Part shown: in pieces, positions 20,014 through 33,213 of the stretch | Layout: the number at the start of each line of letters is the position of its first letter | Numbering within the stretch: the stretch's first letter is position 1 | From: Pumilibacter intestinalis | GTDB taxonomy: Bacteria; Bacillota; Clostridia; Christensenellales; Pumilibacteraceae | NCBI RefSeq assembly: GCF_943193005.1 | Contig: NZ_CALPCH010000002.1 | Span: 124,001-188,000, forward strand | Reading direction: 5' to 3' | DNA length: 64,000 nt | Made by a program: the position numbers and the translations under genes | The notes under the pieces: model-generated | The model's database searches: none | Told to the model about the DNA's origin: nothing | The model's input: only the letters and a program-made list of their open reading frames with translations

Positions 20014-20347
20014 CTGTGTGTTTTGCGCGATACAGGCGGGAGAAATACCCTCCGAAAAGTTTTATGAAGACGAGCGAATGATAGTAATCAAGGATATAGA
20101 ACCCAAAGCCGCACTGCATTATCTCGCCATACCCAAAAGGCATTACAAGCTGCTCGGCGAAATGACCGAAAGCGACCGAGAGGACCTCGGAAAAATATTC
20201 GCCACAATCCCGTCGCTTGCCGAAAAGTTGGGGCTTGAGGGCGGTTACAGGTTAATTATAAATCAGGGCGACGACGCGGGGCAAACCGTTTTTCATCTGC
20301 ACATACATATTTTGGGCGGACAAAAAATGGATTTTCCCGAATTATAA
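20003..20347 (+). CDS. HIT family protein (HinT-like)
   Basis: This 114-residue nucleotide-binding hydrolase has the histidine triad FHLHIHILGG at the C-terminus and CVFCAI at the N-terminus. HinT-type enzymes cleave nucleoside phosphoramidates and aminoacyl-AMP. The ATG lies inside the end of mtaB (11-base overlap), so translation is coupled. The position between mtaB and rpsU is common in Clostridia. The cysteine pair resembles the zinc-site half of HIT proteins, but only part of that site is visible. Confidence 0.93.
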   Translation: MKNNCVFCAIQAGEIPSEKFYEDERMIVIKDIEPKAALHYLAIPKRHYKLLGEMTESDREDLGKIFATIPSLAEKLGLEGGYRLIINQGDDAGQTVFHLHIHILGGQKMDFPEL

Positions 20348-20358
20348 GCGGAAAACGA

Positions 20359-20387
20359 TTGACACGCGGCGTTAATTTGAGTATAAT
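20359..20387 (+). promoter_or_regulatory. Consensus sigma-A promoter for rpsU
   Basis: A perfect TTGACA (20359-20364) and perfect TATAAT (20382-20387) are separated by 17 bp, the strongest promoter seen in the window. This fits high expression of a ribosomal protein. Confidence 0.9.
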
Positions 20388-20433
20388 TGTTTGGTAAAAT
20401 AACCGTTCTCGGAGCAAAGGTGGTGTAATAGAC

Positions 20434-20613
20434 GTGTCCGTTATCAAAGTAGGTGAAAACGAGTCGTTGGACAGTGCGCTTAAGCGTTTTAAGCGTAAGT
20501 GCCAAAAAGATAACATAATGGGCGACATGAGGCGCAAAGAGCATTACGAAAAGCCTTCTGTGCGCAGAAAGAAAAAATCCGAAGCCGCCCGCAAACGCGG
20601 CTCCAAAGGCTGA
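20434..20613 (+). CDS. rpsU: 30S ribosomal protein S21
   Basis: This 59-residue basic protein of the small subunit contacts mRNA near the anti-Shine-Dalgarno region. [20 protein letters not shown] at the N-terminus is characteristic. The chain ends in a run of Lys and Arg. It starts with GTG at 20434 after AAAGGTGG at 20416-20423. It has its own strong promoter and terminator, so it can be made apart from the upstream mtaB genes. Confidence 0.95.
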   Translation: MSVIKVGENESLDSALKRFKRKCQKDNIMGDMRRKEHYEKPSVRRKKKSEAARKRGSKG

Positions 20614-20620
20614 AAACAAG

Positions 20621-20658
20621 CGGAACGAACCTTATAACGGCGTCGTTCCGTTTTTTTT
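20621..20658 (+). terminator. Intrinsic terminator after rpsU
   Basis: CGGAACGA (20621-20628) pairs with TCGTTCCG (20643-20650), followed by eight Ts. Confidence 0.92.
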
Positions 20659-20685
20659 ATACGTAGATGACTTTCTTTGACTGAT

Positions 20686-20694
20686 TTTGTCGAA
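20686..20694 (+). promoter_or_regulatory. Candidate 0A box upstream of the unknown gene at 20758
   Basis: TTTGTCGAA matches the Spo0A-binding consensus TTTGTCRAA at all nine positions and ends four bases before the -35 element at 20699. About one such match per 64 kb is expected by chance, so position is the main argument. Confidence 0.35.
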
Positions 20695-20698
20695 GGTA

Positions 20699-20726
20699 TT
20701 GCGTAAATTCGAGCATGTGCTATAAT
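20699..20726 (+). promoter_or_regulatory. Sigma-A promoter for the unknown gene at 20758
   Basis: TTGCGT (20699-20704), a 16-bp spacer and an extended -10 TGCTATAAT ending at 20726. Confidence 0.65.
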
Positions 20727-20757
20727 TGAGGTACAGTTTATTTAACGGGAGGACAAA

Positions 20758-21183
20758 ATGGCAGATAGAGCGAATTGCGGGTACAGCGAGCTTAAAAGGC
20801 GGGCTTTGCTTGCCAAACAAAGACTCAAGATGGGATACTGGCAAAGAATGTACGACGAAAAGCAAAGGGCGCTTAGCGAGATGGGCGACAGCGGCAGCGG
20901 CGCAAGGCTTGTTAAAGACCTTCAGTACGAAAAAGTGCGCCGCGACGAAAGCCGAGCATTCAATTCCGACAAAGCGAAGGAAGAGGAAGAATTTTACGGC
21001 AAAGTATGTTCCATTCTCGAAAGCGACGAAAACACCATAAATCCAATCGGGCAACTTATAGACAGAGAAGAATTCGAAAAGCTGGACGCGGACAACCGCC
21101 AAAGATATATACTCAAACTTTCGCAAAAATTTCGGGAGATGCGCGAACGCTATTACCGTGAACGCGCCTCTAAAAGCGTTTGA
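20758..21183 (+). CDS. Unknown charged, helical protein
   Basis: I do not recognise this 141-residue protein. It is rich in Lys, Arg, Glu and Asp, contains no membrane segment or signal peptide, and reads as mostly alpha-helical with possible coiled-coil stretches (about 40-75 and 105-140). An NPIGQLIDREEF segment lies near residue 95. The ATG at 20758 has GGGAGGA eight bases upstream and its own promoter, so it is very likely expressed. It ends 31 bases before pcrA. The exact 0A-box match before its promoter hints at sporulation-linked control, which is untested. Confidence 0.8.
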   Translation: MADRANCGYSELKRRALLAKQRLKMGYWQRMYDEKQRALSEMGDSGSGARLVKDLQYEKVRRDESRAFNSDKAKEEEEFYGKVCSILESDENTINPIGQLIDREEFEKLDADNRQRYILKLSQKFREMRERYYRERASKSV

Positions 21184-21214
21184 CTTTAGCGTGCCGATAT
21201 GTTAAACTTTCGGT

Positions 21215-25401
<4,187 letters not shown>

Positions 25402-25449
25402 ATTATGTAAGCGCAAAAATATACCGCGCATCAAAAAAGGAAATTGCCT

Positions 25450-26325
25450 ATGAAAAGCATGACCGGATACGGCAAGGGAGTAAGTTCGCGAGACGGTAAG
25501 ACCGTTACCGTGGAGCTTAAAGCCGTTAACAATCAGTATTTGGAAATAAATTCCCGACTCGGAAAATCGTATGCGTTGTGCGACGAGGTAATACGCAAAG
25601 AAATTTCGAAGCGCATAAAGCGCGGAAGCATAGACGTGTTTTTGAGTTTTGAAAATTCGCTCGGAGCAAGCTCGGAACTTAAGCTCGATATTGCGCTTGC
25701 GGCGGAATACGTAAAAGCGGCAAAGAAACTGCGCGACGAGTTTATGCTCGACGAAGACCTCGGAGTTACGGCGTTGCTTCGCATGCCAGAGGTGTCTGCG
25801 CTTCAGCCGGTGAAGGACGAGCCCGAGCTTATAAAGGAACTAACCGCGGCGGCAACAGCGGAAGCGGTTGAAAATCTCGATACAATGCGAGAAACCGAGG
25901 GCGAGGGAATAAAAGCCGACCTCACGAAATTGGTTTCTTCGATTGTCGCCGCGCTCGAAAAATCGATAAAGCGCGCGCCGCTCGTTGTTGAAGACTATCG
26001 CGAAAAGCTCAAGCAGAGAATATCCGACGTTTTGAAAGAAACGCAGATAGACGAGGTTAGGCTTTTGAACGAGGTGGCTTTCTTTGCCGATAAAGCGGAT
26101 ATAAACGAAGAAATTTCCCGCCTGTCGTCGCACATAAAACAGTTCCTCGCCTGCCTTGAAAGCGACGAACCGCAGGGCAGAAAGTTGGATTTCCTTTCGC
26201 AGGAAATGAACAGGGAAATAAACACCATGGGAAGCAAATCCAACGATATGGAACTTACCAAACTCGTGGTTGAAATGAAAAATCAACTCGAGAAGATAAA
26301 AGAACAAATTCGTAACGTGGAGTAG
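25450..26325 (+). CDS. yicC: YicC family endoribonuclease
   Basis: This 291-residue protein begins MKSMTGYGKG, the family signature, and ends with the DUF1732 C-terminal region (QEMNREINTMGSKSND). YicC proteins are endoribonucleases implicated in small-RNA turnover and stress responses. The ATG at 25450 lies eight bases after AAAGGA; a TTG six bases earlier is less well placed. It stands first in the conserved gene block, directly before gmk as in Bacillus. The remA gene that often lies between the two is absent. Confidence 0.93.
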   Translation: MKSMTGYGKGVSSRDGKTVTVELKAVNNQYLEINSRLGKSYALCDEVIRKEISKRIKRGSIDVFLSFENSLGASSELKLDIALAAEYVKAAKKLRDEFMLDEDLGVTALLRMPEVSALQPVKDEPELIKELTAAATAEAVENLDTMRETEGEGIKADLTKLVSSIVAALEKSIKRAPLVVEDYREKLKQRISDVLKETQIDEVRLLNEVAFFADKADINEEISRLSSHIKQFLACLESDEPQGRKLDFLSQEMNREINTMGSKSNDMELTKLVVEMKNQLEKIKEQIRNVE

Positions 26326-26342
26326 AGAAAAATCGTCTTTGT

Positions 26343-26960
26343 ATGAAAAAAGGTTTGTTGATAGTTTTATCGGGTCCGTCGGGCGCGGGCAAAGGAACGG
26401 TATATAACGCGGTAATTCAAAAAATGCCGCAACTTAAAAAATCGATTTCGGTAACCACGCGCTCGCCGCGCGTAGGCGAAACGGAAGGCGTTCACTATTA
26501 TTTCAAGTCGGTTGAGGAATACGACCGAATGAAATCGGACGGAGAGTTTTTGGAAACCGCGCGGGTATACGATAATTACTACGGAACGCCCAAAGCTCCC
26601 GTGTTTGAAATGCTCGAAAAAGGCGACGACGTGTTTTTCGAAATAGATATAGCGGGCGCAAAGCAAATTAAAGCCAAATATCCCGAATGCGTTTCGGTGT
26701 TCATAATGCCGCCGTCGTTTGAAATACTCGAGCGGCGTTTGCGAGGAAGAGGTACGGAGAGCGAAGAGAGCCTTGCGAAGAGATTGGGCAGCGCACGCTC
26801 CGAACTTGCCGAATACGGCTGTTTCGATTATATAGTTTTCAACGACGAAGCGGAAAAGGCAACGCAGAGAGTTATGGATATAATATCTGCGGAGCGTTCG
26901 GCGATATCGCGAAACGAAGAAAAAATAAAAAGTATGTTAGAAATCAAAACGGAGATATAA
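26343..26960 (+). CDS. gmk: Guanylate kinase
   Basis: This 205-residue kinase phosphorylates GMP to GDP. The P-loop is GPSGAGKGT (about 10-18). TTRSPRVGETEGVHYYF forms the GMP-binding segment, and the lid region contains RGRGTESEE. Length is normal for the family. It is 17 bases after yicC and 5 before rpoZ, so co-expression is expected. Confidence 0.96.
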   Translation: MKKGLLIVLSGPSGAGKGTVYNAVIQKMPQLKKSISVTTRSPRVGETEGVHYYFKSVEEYDRMKSDGEFLETARVYDNYYGTPKAPVFEMLEKGDDVFFEIDIAGAKQIKAKYPECVSVFIMPPSFEILERRLRGRGTESEESLAKRLGSARSELAEYGCFDYIVFNDEAEKATQRVMDIISAERSAISRNEEKIKSMLEIKTEI

Positions 26961-26965
26961 ATATT

Positions 26966-27166
26966 ATGATGATTGACCCACCCATTGATAAGCTCGTAGA
27001 CAAAGTGGGGTGCAAGTACGCGCTCGTATGTCTTATCACCAAACGCGCCCGCTATCTTTTGGACAAGAAAGCGGAAATGCTCGAAGCCGAGAATATTCGC
27101 GCCGTATCTTGCGCGGCTTACGAAACTTACGAAGGCAAAGTGGAAGCGCGTTACGAGGACGATTGA
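26966..27166 (+). CDS. rpoZ: DNA-directed RNA polymerase subunit omega
   Basis: This 66-residue small subunit helps assemble RNA polymerase around beta-prime. MIDPPIDKLVDKVGCKYALV matches the family N-terminus, followed by KRARYL. Two adjacent ATGs (26966 and 26969) are possible; GGAGA lies just upstream. The stop is immediately followed by the TTG of coaBC. The gmk-rpoZ-coaBC order supports the call despite the short length. Confidence 0.92.
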   Translation: MMIDPPIDKLVDKVGCKYALVCLITKRARYLLDKKAEMLEAENIRAVSCAAYETYEGKVEARYEDD

Positions 27167-28348
27167 TTGAAACTTTCAGGCAAGACAATTACCGTAGGCG
27201 TTACGGGCGGCATTGCGGCTTATAAGGCGTGCGAGCTTGTCAGCTTGCTCAAAAAGGCGGGTGCGGACGTTCACGTTGTTATGACGCAGCATGCAACGCA
27301 GTTTGTCGCGCCGCTGTCTTTCGAGGCTCTCAGCGGCAACCGCGCGGTAACCGATATGTTCGATACCGACCACGAGTGGGAAATCGGGCATATTTCGCTT
27401 GCCAAAAAGTCGGACTTATTCGTAGTTGCGCCCGCTACCGCAAATATTGTGGGAAAGCTCGCGTGCGGAATTGCCGACGACTTTTTGTCTACCACGCTAA
27501 TGGCTACCAAAGCTCCCGTTGTGCTTGCGCCCGCCATGAATACGGGAATGCTTACGAGCGCGGCGTATACCGCCAACGAAGCGACTTTACGCGCTCGCGG
27601 ATATATTTTCGCGGAGTCGGCAAGCGGCAGACTTGCTTGCGGCGACGACGGCAAGGGCAGAATGGCGGAACCGCAAGAAATATTAAAGCTTATAGAGTCG
27701 GTTTTGGCGGTTCGCAAAGATTACGCGGGCAAACGAGTGCTCGTTACCGCGGGCGGGACGCGCGAGCCTATAGACCCCGTGCGCTTTATCGGAAACCGTT
27801 CGAGCGGAAAGATGGGAGCGGCTATAGCCGCCGCGGCGTATGAGCGCGGCGCGGAGGTGATATACGTAGCCACTCCCGACGCGGTAAAACCGAATGCGGC
27901 GGTAAAAACCGTTACGGTAAGCACCACCGCCGAAATGTATCGCGCGGTGCTCGAAGAAACCGAAAACGCCGATATAGTGATTAAAGCCGCCGCGCCCGCG
28001 GACTACGCACCCGAGGCGGTTGCCGAAAATAAGATAAAGAGCGGAGAGATTACGCTCAAGCTCAAAAAAAATCCCGATATAGCCGCGGCGGTAGGAAAAA
28101 TAAAGGGCGAACGCAAGCTCGTTATATTCTCCGCGGAAACCGAAAATCTCAAAGAGAACGCGACTCGAAAACTGAAAAAGAAAGGCGCGGACATGGTGGT
28201 TGCCAACAACGTGCTCACTCCGGGCGCGGGATTTTCGACCGATACCAACATAGCCGCGATAATAACCGAAAAATCCTTTGTACAGCTCGATAAAATGACT
28301 AAGCGCGAACTTGCCGACGTGATTTTGGACGAAATAATAAAATTATAA
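27167..28348 (+). CDS. coaBC: Phosphopantothenoylcysteine decarboxylase/synthetase
   Basis: This 393-residue bifunctional enzyme makes 4'-phosphopantetheine for coenzyme A. The N-terminal flavoprotein half (about 1-180) has GVTGGIAAYKA, the catalytic His in WEIGHI and APAMNTGML. The C-terminal synthetase half shows TAGGTREPIDPVRFIGNRSS and KIKSGEITLKLKKNPDI. It starts with TTG directly after the rpoZ stop, with a Shine-Dalgarno-like purine stretch inside rpoZ. The stop abuts the priA start. Confidence 0.96.
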   Translation: MKLSGKTITVGVTGGIAAYKACELVSLLKKAGADVHVVMTQHATQFVAPLSFEALSGNRAVTDMFDTDHEWEIGHISLAKKSDLFVVAPATANIVGKLACGIADDFLSTTLMATKAPVVLAPAMNTGMLTSAAYTANEATLRARGYIFAESASGRLACGDDGKGRMAEPQEILKLIESVLAVRKDYAGKRVLVTAGGTREPIDPVRFIGNRSSGKMGAAIAAAAYERGAEVIYVATPDAVKPNAAVKTVTVSTTAEMYRAVLEETENADIVIKAAAPADYAPEAVAENKIKSGEITLKLKKNPDIAAAVGKIKGERKLVIFSAETENLKENATRKLKKKGADMVVANNVLTPGAGFSTDTNIAAIITEKSFVQLDKMTKRELADVILDEIIKL

Positions 28349-30547
28349 ATGATAGCCGAAGTAATTGTAGACATTTCCAATTCCGAAGTAGACCGAATAT
28401 TCGATTATTTTTTCGAGTCGGCTGACGTAAAAAAAGGAAGCAGGGTGTCGGTTCCGTTCGGCAACAGAAAGATAGAAGGGTACGTAATAGGTATAAAAAG
28501 CGATACCCTCGTTCCCAAAGACAAGTTGAAAGCCGTTTGCGAAACGCTCGACGACAGACCTGTTATAGGCGAGGAAATGCTCGAGCTTATGCGGTTTATG
28601 TGCGAGCGGTATCATTTGCGCGTGGTAGACGCGTTGCGGCTGTTTATTCCGTCGCAAATGCGCGGCGGCAGAATTATAGAACTGAAAAAACGGTTTGTGC
28701 GGATATCGCCCGAATATGCGGATAAAGACCCGAGCGAATTTATAAGAGCTTCGGCAAAGGCGCAACATGAACTTTTCGAGTACGTGCGCGCTTGCGAAGA
28801 GGCGGATACCGCGTATATATCCAAAGAGTATTCCGCGGCGGCACTGCGCAATCTCATAGACCGCGGAATATTCGAGGCGTTTGAAAAAGCCGCGCGAAGG
28901 ATGCCCTATAAGTCGGTGGGCGGCGCGGGTCAAAGCGTGGAGCTTACGAGTGCGCAGAGAGCGGCGGTAGACGCTGTGCGCGGTGCTTGCGGCGAAATAT
29001 TTTTGCTTCACGGAGTGACGGGCAGCGGCAAAACCGAAGTATACATGAACGCAATCGCCGCCGCGCTCGAACGGGGAAAAACCGCAATAATGCTCGAGCC
29101 CGAAATATCGCTCACTCCGCAGGTTCTCAAAAATTTCCGCGCCCGTTTCGGCGACAGCGTTGCTATTTTGCACAGCGGCTTGAGCGCGGGCGAAAGGTTT
29201 GACGAGTGGCGCAGGCTTTTGTGCGGCGAAGCCAAAGTTGCGGTGGGAGCGCGTTCGGCGATATTTGCGCCGCTGTCGGATTTGGGGCTTATCATAATAG
29301 ACGAAGAGCACGATGCGAGTTATGTTTCGGACAGCAATCCGCGCTATTCCACCGAAGAGGTTGCGGCGTTCAGGGCAAAATACAATAACTGTAATTTGGT
29401 GATGGGGAGCGCGACTCCGTCGGTGGAGTCTTACTATAAGGCGAAGGCAGGCGAGTACAAATTGCTCGAACTGCGCGAACGCATAGCGAGCAGACCTTTG
29501 CCCGATATAGAGATAGTAAACATGTGCGACGAACTGCGCAACGGAAACAACGGCTTTTTGTCGCGCAGACTTAGTTGCGAGCTTGCGGAGTGTTTGGAGC
29601 GCGGCGAGCAAGCGATAATATTCATCAACCGCAGAGGATACGCTTCGTTTGTGATGTGCGCTCAATGCGGCTACGTAGCCAAGTGCGAAAGGTGCGACGT
29701 GTCGCTTGTGTATCACCGCGACGAAAACGTACTTAAATGCCACTACTGCAACAACCGTTATGCGCCGCTCGACGTATGCCCGCAGTGCAAGGGAACGCAT
29801 TTGCGGCAGGGCTACATAGGAACGCAAAAGGTGGCGGCGGAAATATCCAAAATGTTTCCGAGTAAAAAAGTGTTGCGCATGGATAATGATACAACCCGCA
29901 ACAAAGACGCTCATCTCGAAATACTCGGGCGTTTCGGTTCTCGGGAAGCCGACGTGCTTGTGGGCACGCAGATGATAGCCAAAGGACACGATTTTCCCAA
30001 CGTAACGCTTGTGGGAATTATCGACGCGGATATGAGTCTGCACTTTGCCGATTACCGAGCGGCGGAACGCACCTTTCAGCTTATTACGCAGGTTTCGGGC
30101 AGAGCGGGGCGAGACGTTAAGCCGGGCAAAGTGGTGCTTCAAACTTATTCGCCGGGGCACTACGTATACAAACTTGCGGCGAGAAACGATTACCGAGGTT
30201 TCTTCGAAAAGGAATGCAACTTAAGAGAGGTTACCAAGTATCCGCCATTTTCCAAAATAGTGCGTATTCTGATTACTTCGGAGAGCGAGAGCGACGCATT
30301 CGACGCGTTGAAAGCCGATTTCGACGATATCAATGCGCTTGCTCGCGAAAACGCCGATTGTTTCGCGTATTTAGCGGCAATGAAAGCTCCGCTTAAAAGA
30401 ATACAAGACAAATACCGCGTACAGATTATCGCGAGAATAACGGAGAATTTCGACTCTTTGATACAAAAGATATACGAAATTACCGACTCGCATTACTCGA
30501 GCAAAACGACTTGTTTTGTGGAAATAAATCCGAGCAACATGAGTTAA
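28349..30547 (+). CDS. priA: Primosomal protein N' (PriA helicase)
   Basis: This 732-residue superfamily 2 helicase restarts stalled replication forks. An N-terminal 3'-DNA-binding domain (about 1-100) precedes the helicase. Motif I is GVTGSGKTEVY and motif II is DEEHD. Eight zinc-binding cysteines are visible as CAQC, CERC, CHYC and CPQC. Motifs V and VI include GTQMIAKGHDFPNVTLVG and QVSGRAGR. Length is slightly below E. coli PriA and typical for Clostridia. It lies between coaBC and def, its normal place. Confidence 0.96.
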   Translation: MIAEVIVDISNSEVDRIFDYFFESADVKKGSRVSVPFGNRKIEGYVIGIKSDTLVPKDKLKAVCETLDDRPVIGEEMLELMRFMCERYHLRVVDALRLFIPSQMRGGRIIELKKRFVRISPEYADKDPSEFIRASAKAQHELFEYVRACEEADTAYISKEYSAAALRNLIDRGIFEAFEKAARRMPYKSVGGAGQSVELTSAQRAAVDAVRGACGEIFLLHGVTGSGKTEVYMNAIAAALERGKTAIMLEPEISLTPQVLKNFRARFGDSVAILHSGLSAGERFDEWRRLLCGEAKVAVGARSAIFAPLSDLGLIIIDEEHDASYVSDSNPRYSTEEVAAFRAKYNNCNLVMGSATPSVESYYKAKAGEYKLLELRERIASRPLPDIEIVNMCDELRNGNNGFLSRRLSCELAECLERGEQAIIFINRRGYASFVMCAQCGYVAKCERCDVSLVYHRDENVLKCHYCNNRYAPLDVCPQCKGTHLRQGYIGTQKVAAEISKMFPSKKVLRMDNDTTRNKDAHLEILGRFGSREADVLVGTQMIAKGHDFPNVTLVGIIDADMSLHFADYRAAERTFQLITQVSGRAGRDVKPGKVVLQTYSPGHYVYKLAARNDYRGFFEKECNLREVTKYPPFSKIVRILITSESESDAFDALKADFDDINALARENADCFAYLAAMKAPLKRIQDKYRVQIIARITENFDSLIQKIYEITDSHYSSKTTCFVEINPSNMS

Positions 30548-30558
30548 GAGGTGAAATT

Positions 30559-31011
30559 ATGGCAATACGAGAAATTGTTAAACTCGGCGACGAGGTTTTG
30601 AGAACCAAAGCGAAAGAAGTTACCAAATTCGACGAGTCGCTCGGCGTGTTGATAGACGATATGTTCGACACCATGTTCAAAGCCGACGGAGTGGGGCTCG
30701 CCGCACCGCAGGTGGGAATACTGCGCAGAATATGCGTGGTTTGCGTAGACGGCGTTACAAAGTACGAGCTTGTAAATCCCGAAATACTCAAGTTCGGCGG
30801 CATACAGCGCGGTGCGGAAGGTTGCTTGAGTTGTCCGGGCAGAAGCGGAATTGTCGCGCGTCCGAAAAAAATGACGGTGAAAGCGCAGGACAGAACGGGA
30901 GAGAGCAAGTTATATAAGGTGGACGGATTTACCGCCGTTGCCTTTTCGCACGAGATAGACCATCTCGACGGCGTTTTGTTCGTAGACAAGATAGAGCGTG
31001 AGGACGAGTAA
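30559..31011 (+). CDS. def: Peptide deformylase
   Basis: This 150-residue metalloenzyme removes the N-formyl group from new proteins. All three active-site motifs are present: GVGLAAPQVG, EGCLSCPG with the metal-binding Cys, and HEIDHLDG with the two metal-binding His and the catalytic Glu. AGAGGTG precedes the ATG at 30559; an in-frame start at 30511 lies inside priA and is rejected. Its stop overlaps the fmt ATG (TAATG), pairing the enzymes that add and remove the formyl group. Confidence 0.97.
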   Translation: MAIREIVKLGDEVLRTKAKEVTKFDESLGVLIDDMFDTMFKADGVGLAAPQVGILRRICVVCVDGVTKYELVNPEILKFGGIQRGAEGCLSCPGRSGIVARPKKMTVKAQDRTGESKLYKVDGFTAVAFSHEIDHLDGVLFVDKIEREDE

Positions 31012-31934
31012 TGCGCATAATTTTTATGGGAACGCCCGAATTCGCAGTGCCCGTGCTTGACGCGCTTGCGAATTCGGAACACGAAATCGTTGCGGTGATA
31101 TCTCAGCCCGACCGCGAAAAAGACAAAAAAGGCAATTTGTTGGCTACGCCCGTAAAGCAATATGCCGAGGAGCACTCGCTCGACTGTTTGCAGTTCGATA
31201 AGGTATCGGCTCACGTTTCGCAACTGCGGGGATTAAATCCCGACGCGATAGTAACCGCGGCATACGGGCAGTTGTTGAGCGCGGAGGTTTTGCAAACGCC
31301 GCGGCTCGGCGTTCTCAACGTGCACGCTTCTCTTTTGCCCGCATACAGGGGCAGTTCGCCCATTCAGTCGGCGATACTGTGCGGCGAAAAGGTAACGGGC
31401 GTTACCATTATGAAAACCGAACTGAGCATGGATACGGGCGATATTCTCTCTAAGCGCGAGATAGCCATAGACGAGCGCGACACCGCGGAAACGCTTTCGC
31501 ATAAATTATCGAAGCTCGGCGCGTCTCTTTTGCTCGAGGTTTTGGAAAAGTACGGGCGCAATGAAATTACCCCTCGAAAGCAGGACGACTCGAAAGCCAC
31601 TTATTGCAAAAAGATAACCAAAGCTGACGGATTGATAGATTGGAGTGCGAGCGCAAGCGAAATTTGTTGCAAGATACGCGCTTATTATCCTTGGCCCGTG
31701 GCGTACGCTTATTTGTGCGGAACGCCGCTCAAGATTTACGAAGCGAATATATCCGAAAACAGTTTTGGCGAAAGCGGCTTAGTCACGGTTAAAGGCAACG
31801 AAATGTACGTGTCTTGCGGCTCGGGCAGCATAAAAGTAAAGCGCATGCAGTTGCCCGGAAAAAAGGTTTTGCCTGCCGAAGAGTTTTTGCGCGGCAGAAA
31901 TATACCCGAAGGGTGCGTCTTGAAAAATGCGTAA
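31011..31934 (+). CDS. fmt: Methionyl-tRNA formyltransferase
   Basis: This 307-residue enzyme formylates initiator Met-tRNA. The start IIFMGTPEFAVPVL is diagnostic, followed by the catalytic HASLLPAYRGSSPIQ, with IMKTELSMDTGDIL further on. The C-terminal tRNA-binding OB-like domain is complete. Translation is coupled to def by TAATG, and its last eight bases overlap rsmB. Confidence 0.97.
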   Translation: MRIIFMGTPEFAVPVLDALANSEHEIVAVISQPDREKDKKGNLLATPVKQYAEEHSLDCLQFDKVSAHVSQLRGLNPDAIVTAAYGQLLSAEVLQTPRLGVLNVHASLLPAYRGSSPIQSAILCGEKVTGVTIMKTELSMDTGDILSKREIAIDERDTAETLSHKLSKLGASLLLEVLEKYGRNEITPRKQDDSKATYCKKITKADGLIDWSASASEICCKIRAYYPWPVAYAYLCGTPLKIYEANISENSFGESGLVTVKGNEMYVSCGSGSIKVKRMQLPGKKVLPAEEFLRGRNIPEGCVLKNA

Positions 31935-33210
31935 CGACAGGGATATTACGGTATACGAATTGTTAATGAAGGTGTTTCGCGATAACGCGTACGCTTCCAT
32001 TGCGCTCAACGACGCGCTTTCCGATTGCAAAGCGGAAGACAAGCCGTATATCACCAAACTTTTTTACGGAGTGCTCGAGCGCAATATTTATTACGATTAC
32101 GCGATAGAAAAATTCGCGAGTTCCAAACCCAAAAAGCCTATAGCCGTAATAGTTAAAATGGGATACTATTTGCTTGAAAACATGCGAGTGCCTTCGTACG
32201 CGGCTGTAAACAATATGGTGTCGCTGTGCGGCAAAGTGGGAAAGAGCGGAGCTTCGGGTTTTGTAAATTCGGCTTTGCGCAAATTCAAGCCGCCCGAACT
32301 GCCGCAAGAAGGCACGCTCGAACGTCTATCGGTAGAATACGGATATCCTTTGTGGCTTTGCGAAATGCTCGTAAACGATTACGGCTATACTTTTGTGCGG
32401 GATATGCTGGCGCATGCTCCCGAAAAGCGCACTCATATACGCGTTAACAACGCGGTTATAAGCGAAAAGAAATTTGCCGAGAAATACGCGGATTTTATTT
32501 CGGACGGCGACGACCCCGCACTCTCTCCGTCGCGCGTAGGGTATTATGCTACGCGTAAGTTTATCGAAAGCGCGAATTCCGGCGATTACGTTGTGCAGTC
32601 CGCCGCCTCGATTGCCGCGGTGAAAGCGTATTTACACAATCTGCCAAATGTAAAACTCGCGCTCGACACATGCGCCGCACCCGGAGGAAAGGCTGTGCTT
32701 ACGGCTTCGATAAGCGGAGCGCAAGTCGTTGCGTGCGACGTTCACAAGCACAGGGTGGAACTCATACGCAAGTACGCGTTTCATTGCGATACGAGAATTT
32801 GCGCCCTTGTGCAAGACGCAACCGTTTACAATCCCGAGTGGCGCAACAAGTACGATTTGGTTATATGCGACGTTCCTTGCAGCGGAATAGGCGTTGCGGG
32901 TTCTAAGCCCGATATACTTTACAATCGCGGAAAAGAGGATATCGCCGAACTTGCCGCGCTCCAAAAGAAGATACTCGAAACCGCGAGCGCGTACGTAAAA
33001 AAGGGCGGCAGACTGTGCTATTCCACGTGCACGGTGTTAAAGTGCGAAAACGGCGATATAATAAAAGATTTTCTTTCGCGCCACCACGAATTCGAGCGCG
33101 ATATGATTGAGTCGCCGTATACCCACGGCGAGTCGAGCGAAATAAATTTGTTTCCGCATTTGCACAATACCGACGGTTTCTTTGTTGCGGCAATGAGAAA
33201 GAGGGCGTAA
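31927..33210 (+). CDS. rsmB: 16S rRNA (cytosine967-C5)-methyltransferase
   Basis: This 427-residue enzyme methylates C967 of 16S rRNA. An N-terminal NusB-like RNA-binding domain (about 1-140) precedes the SAM domain. Motif I is DTCAAPGGKA, motif IV is DVPCSGIGV and motif VI has the catalytic Cys in CYSTCTV. The ATG overlaps the end of fmt, and rlmN starts three bases after its stop. The fmt-rsmB-rlmN order is the Bacillus arrangement. Confidence 0.95.
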   Translation: MRNDRDITVYELLMKVFRDNAYASIALNDALSDCKAEDKPYITKLFYGVLERNIYYDYAIEKFASSKPKKPIAVIVKMGYYLLENMRVPSYAAVNNMVSLCGKVGKSGASGFVNSALRKFKPPELPQEGTLERLSVEYGYPLWLCEMLVNDYGYTFVRDMLAHAPEKRTHIRVNNAVISEKKFAEKYADFISDGDDPALSPSRVGYYATRKFIESANSGDYVVQSAASIAAVKAYLHNLPNVKLALDTCAAPGGKAVLTASISGAQVVACDVHKHRVELIRKYAFHCDTRICALVQDATVYNPEWRNKYDLVICDVPCSGIGVAGSKPDILYNRGKEDIAELAALQKKILETASAYVKKGGRLCYSTCTVLKCENGDIIKDFLSRHHEFERDMIESPYTHGESSEINLFPHLHNTDGFFVAAMRKRA

Positions 33211-33213
33211 ATC

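Noticed and set aside
28343-30160. 605-codon open frame antisense to priA
   Set aside because: It is a compositional shadow of a confidently identified gene, with no family features.
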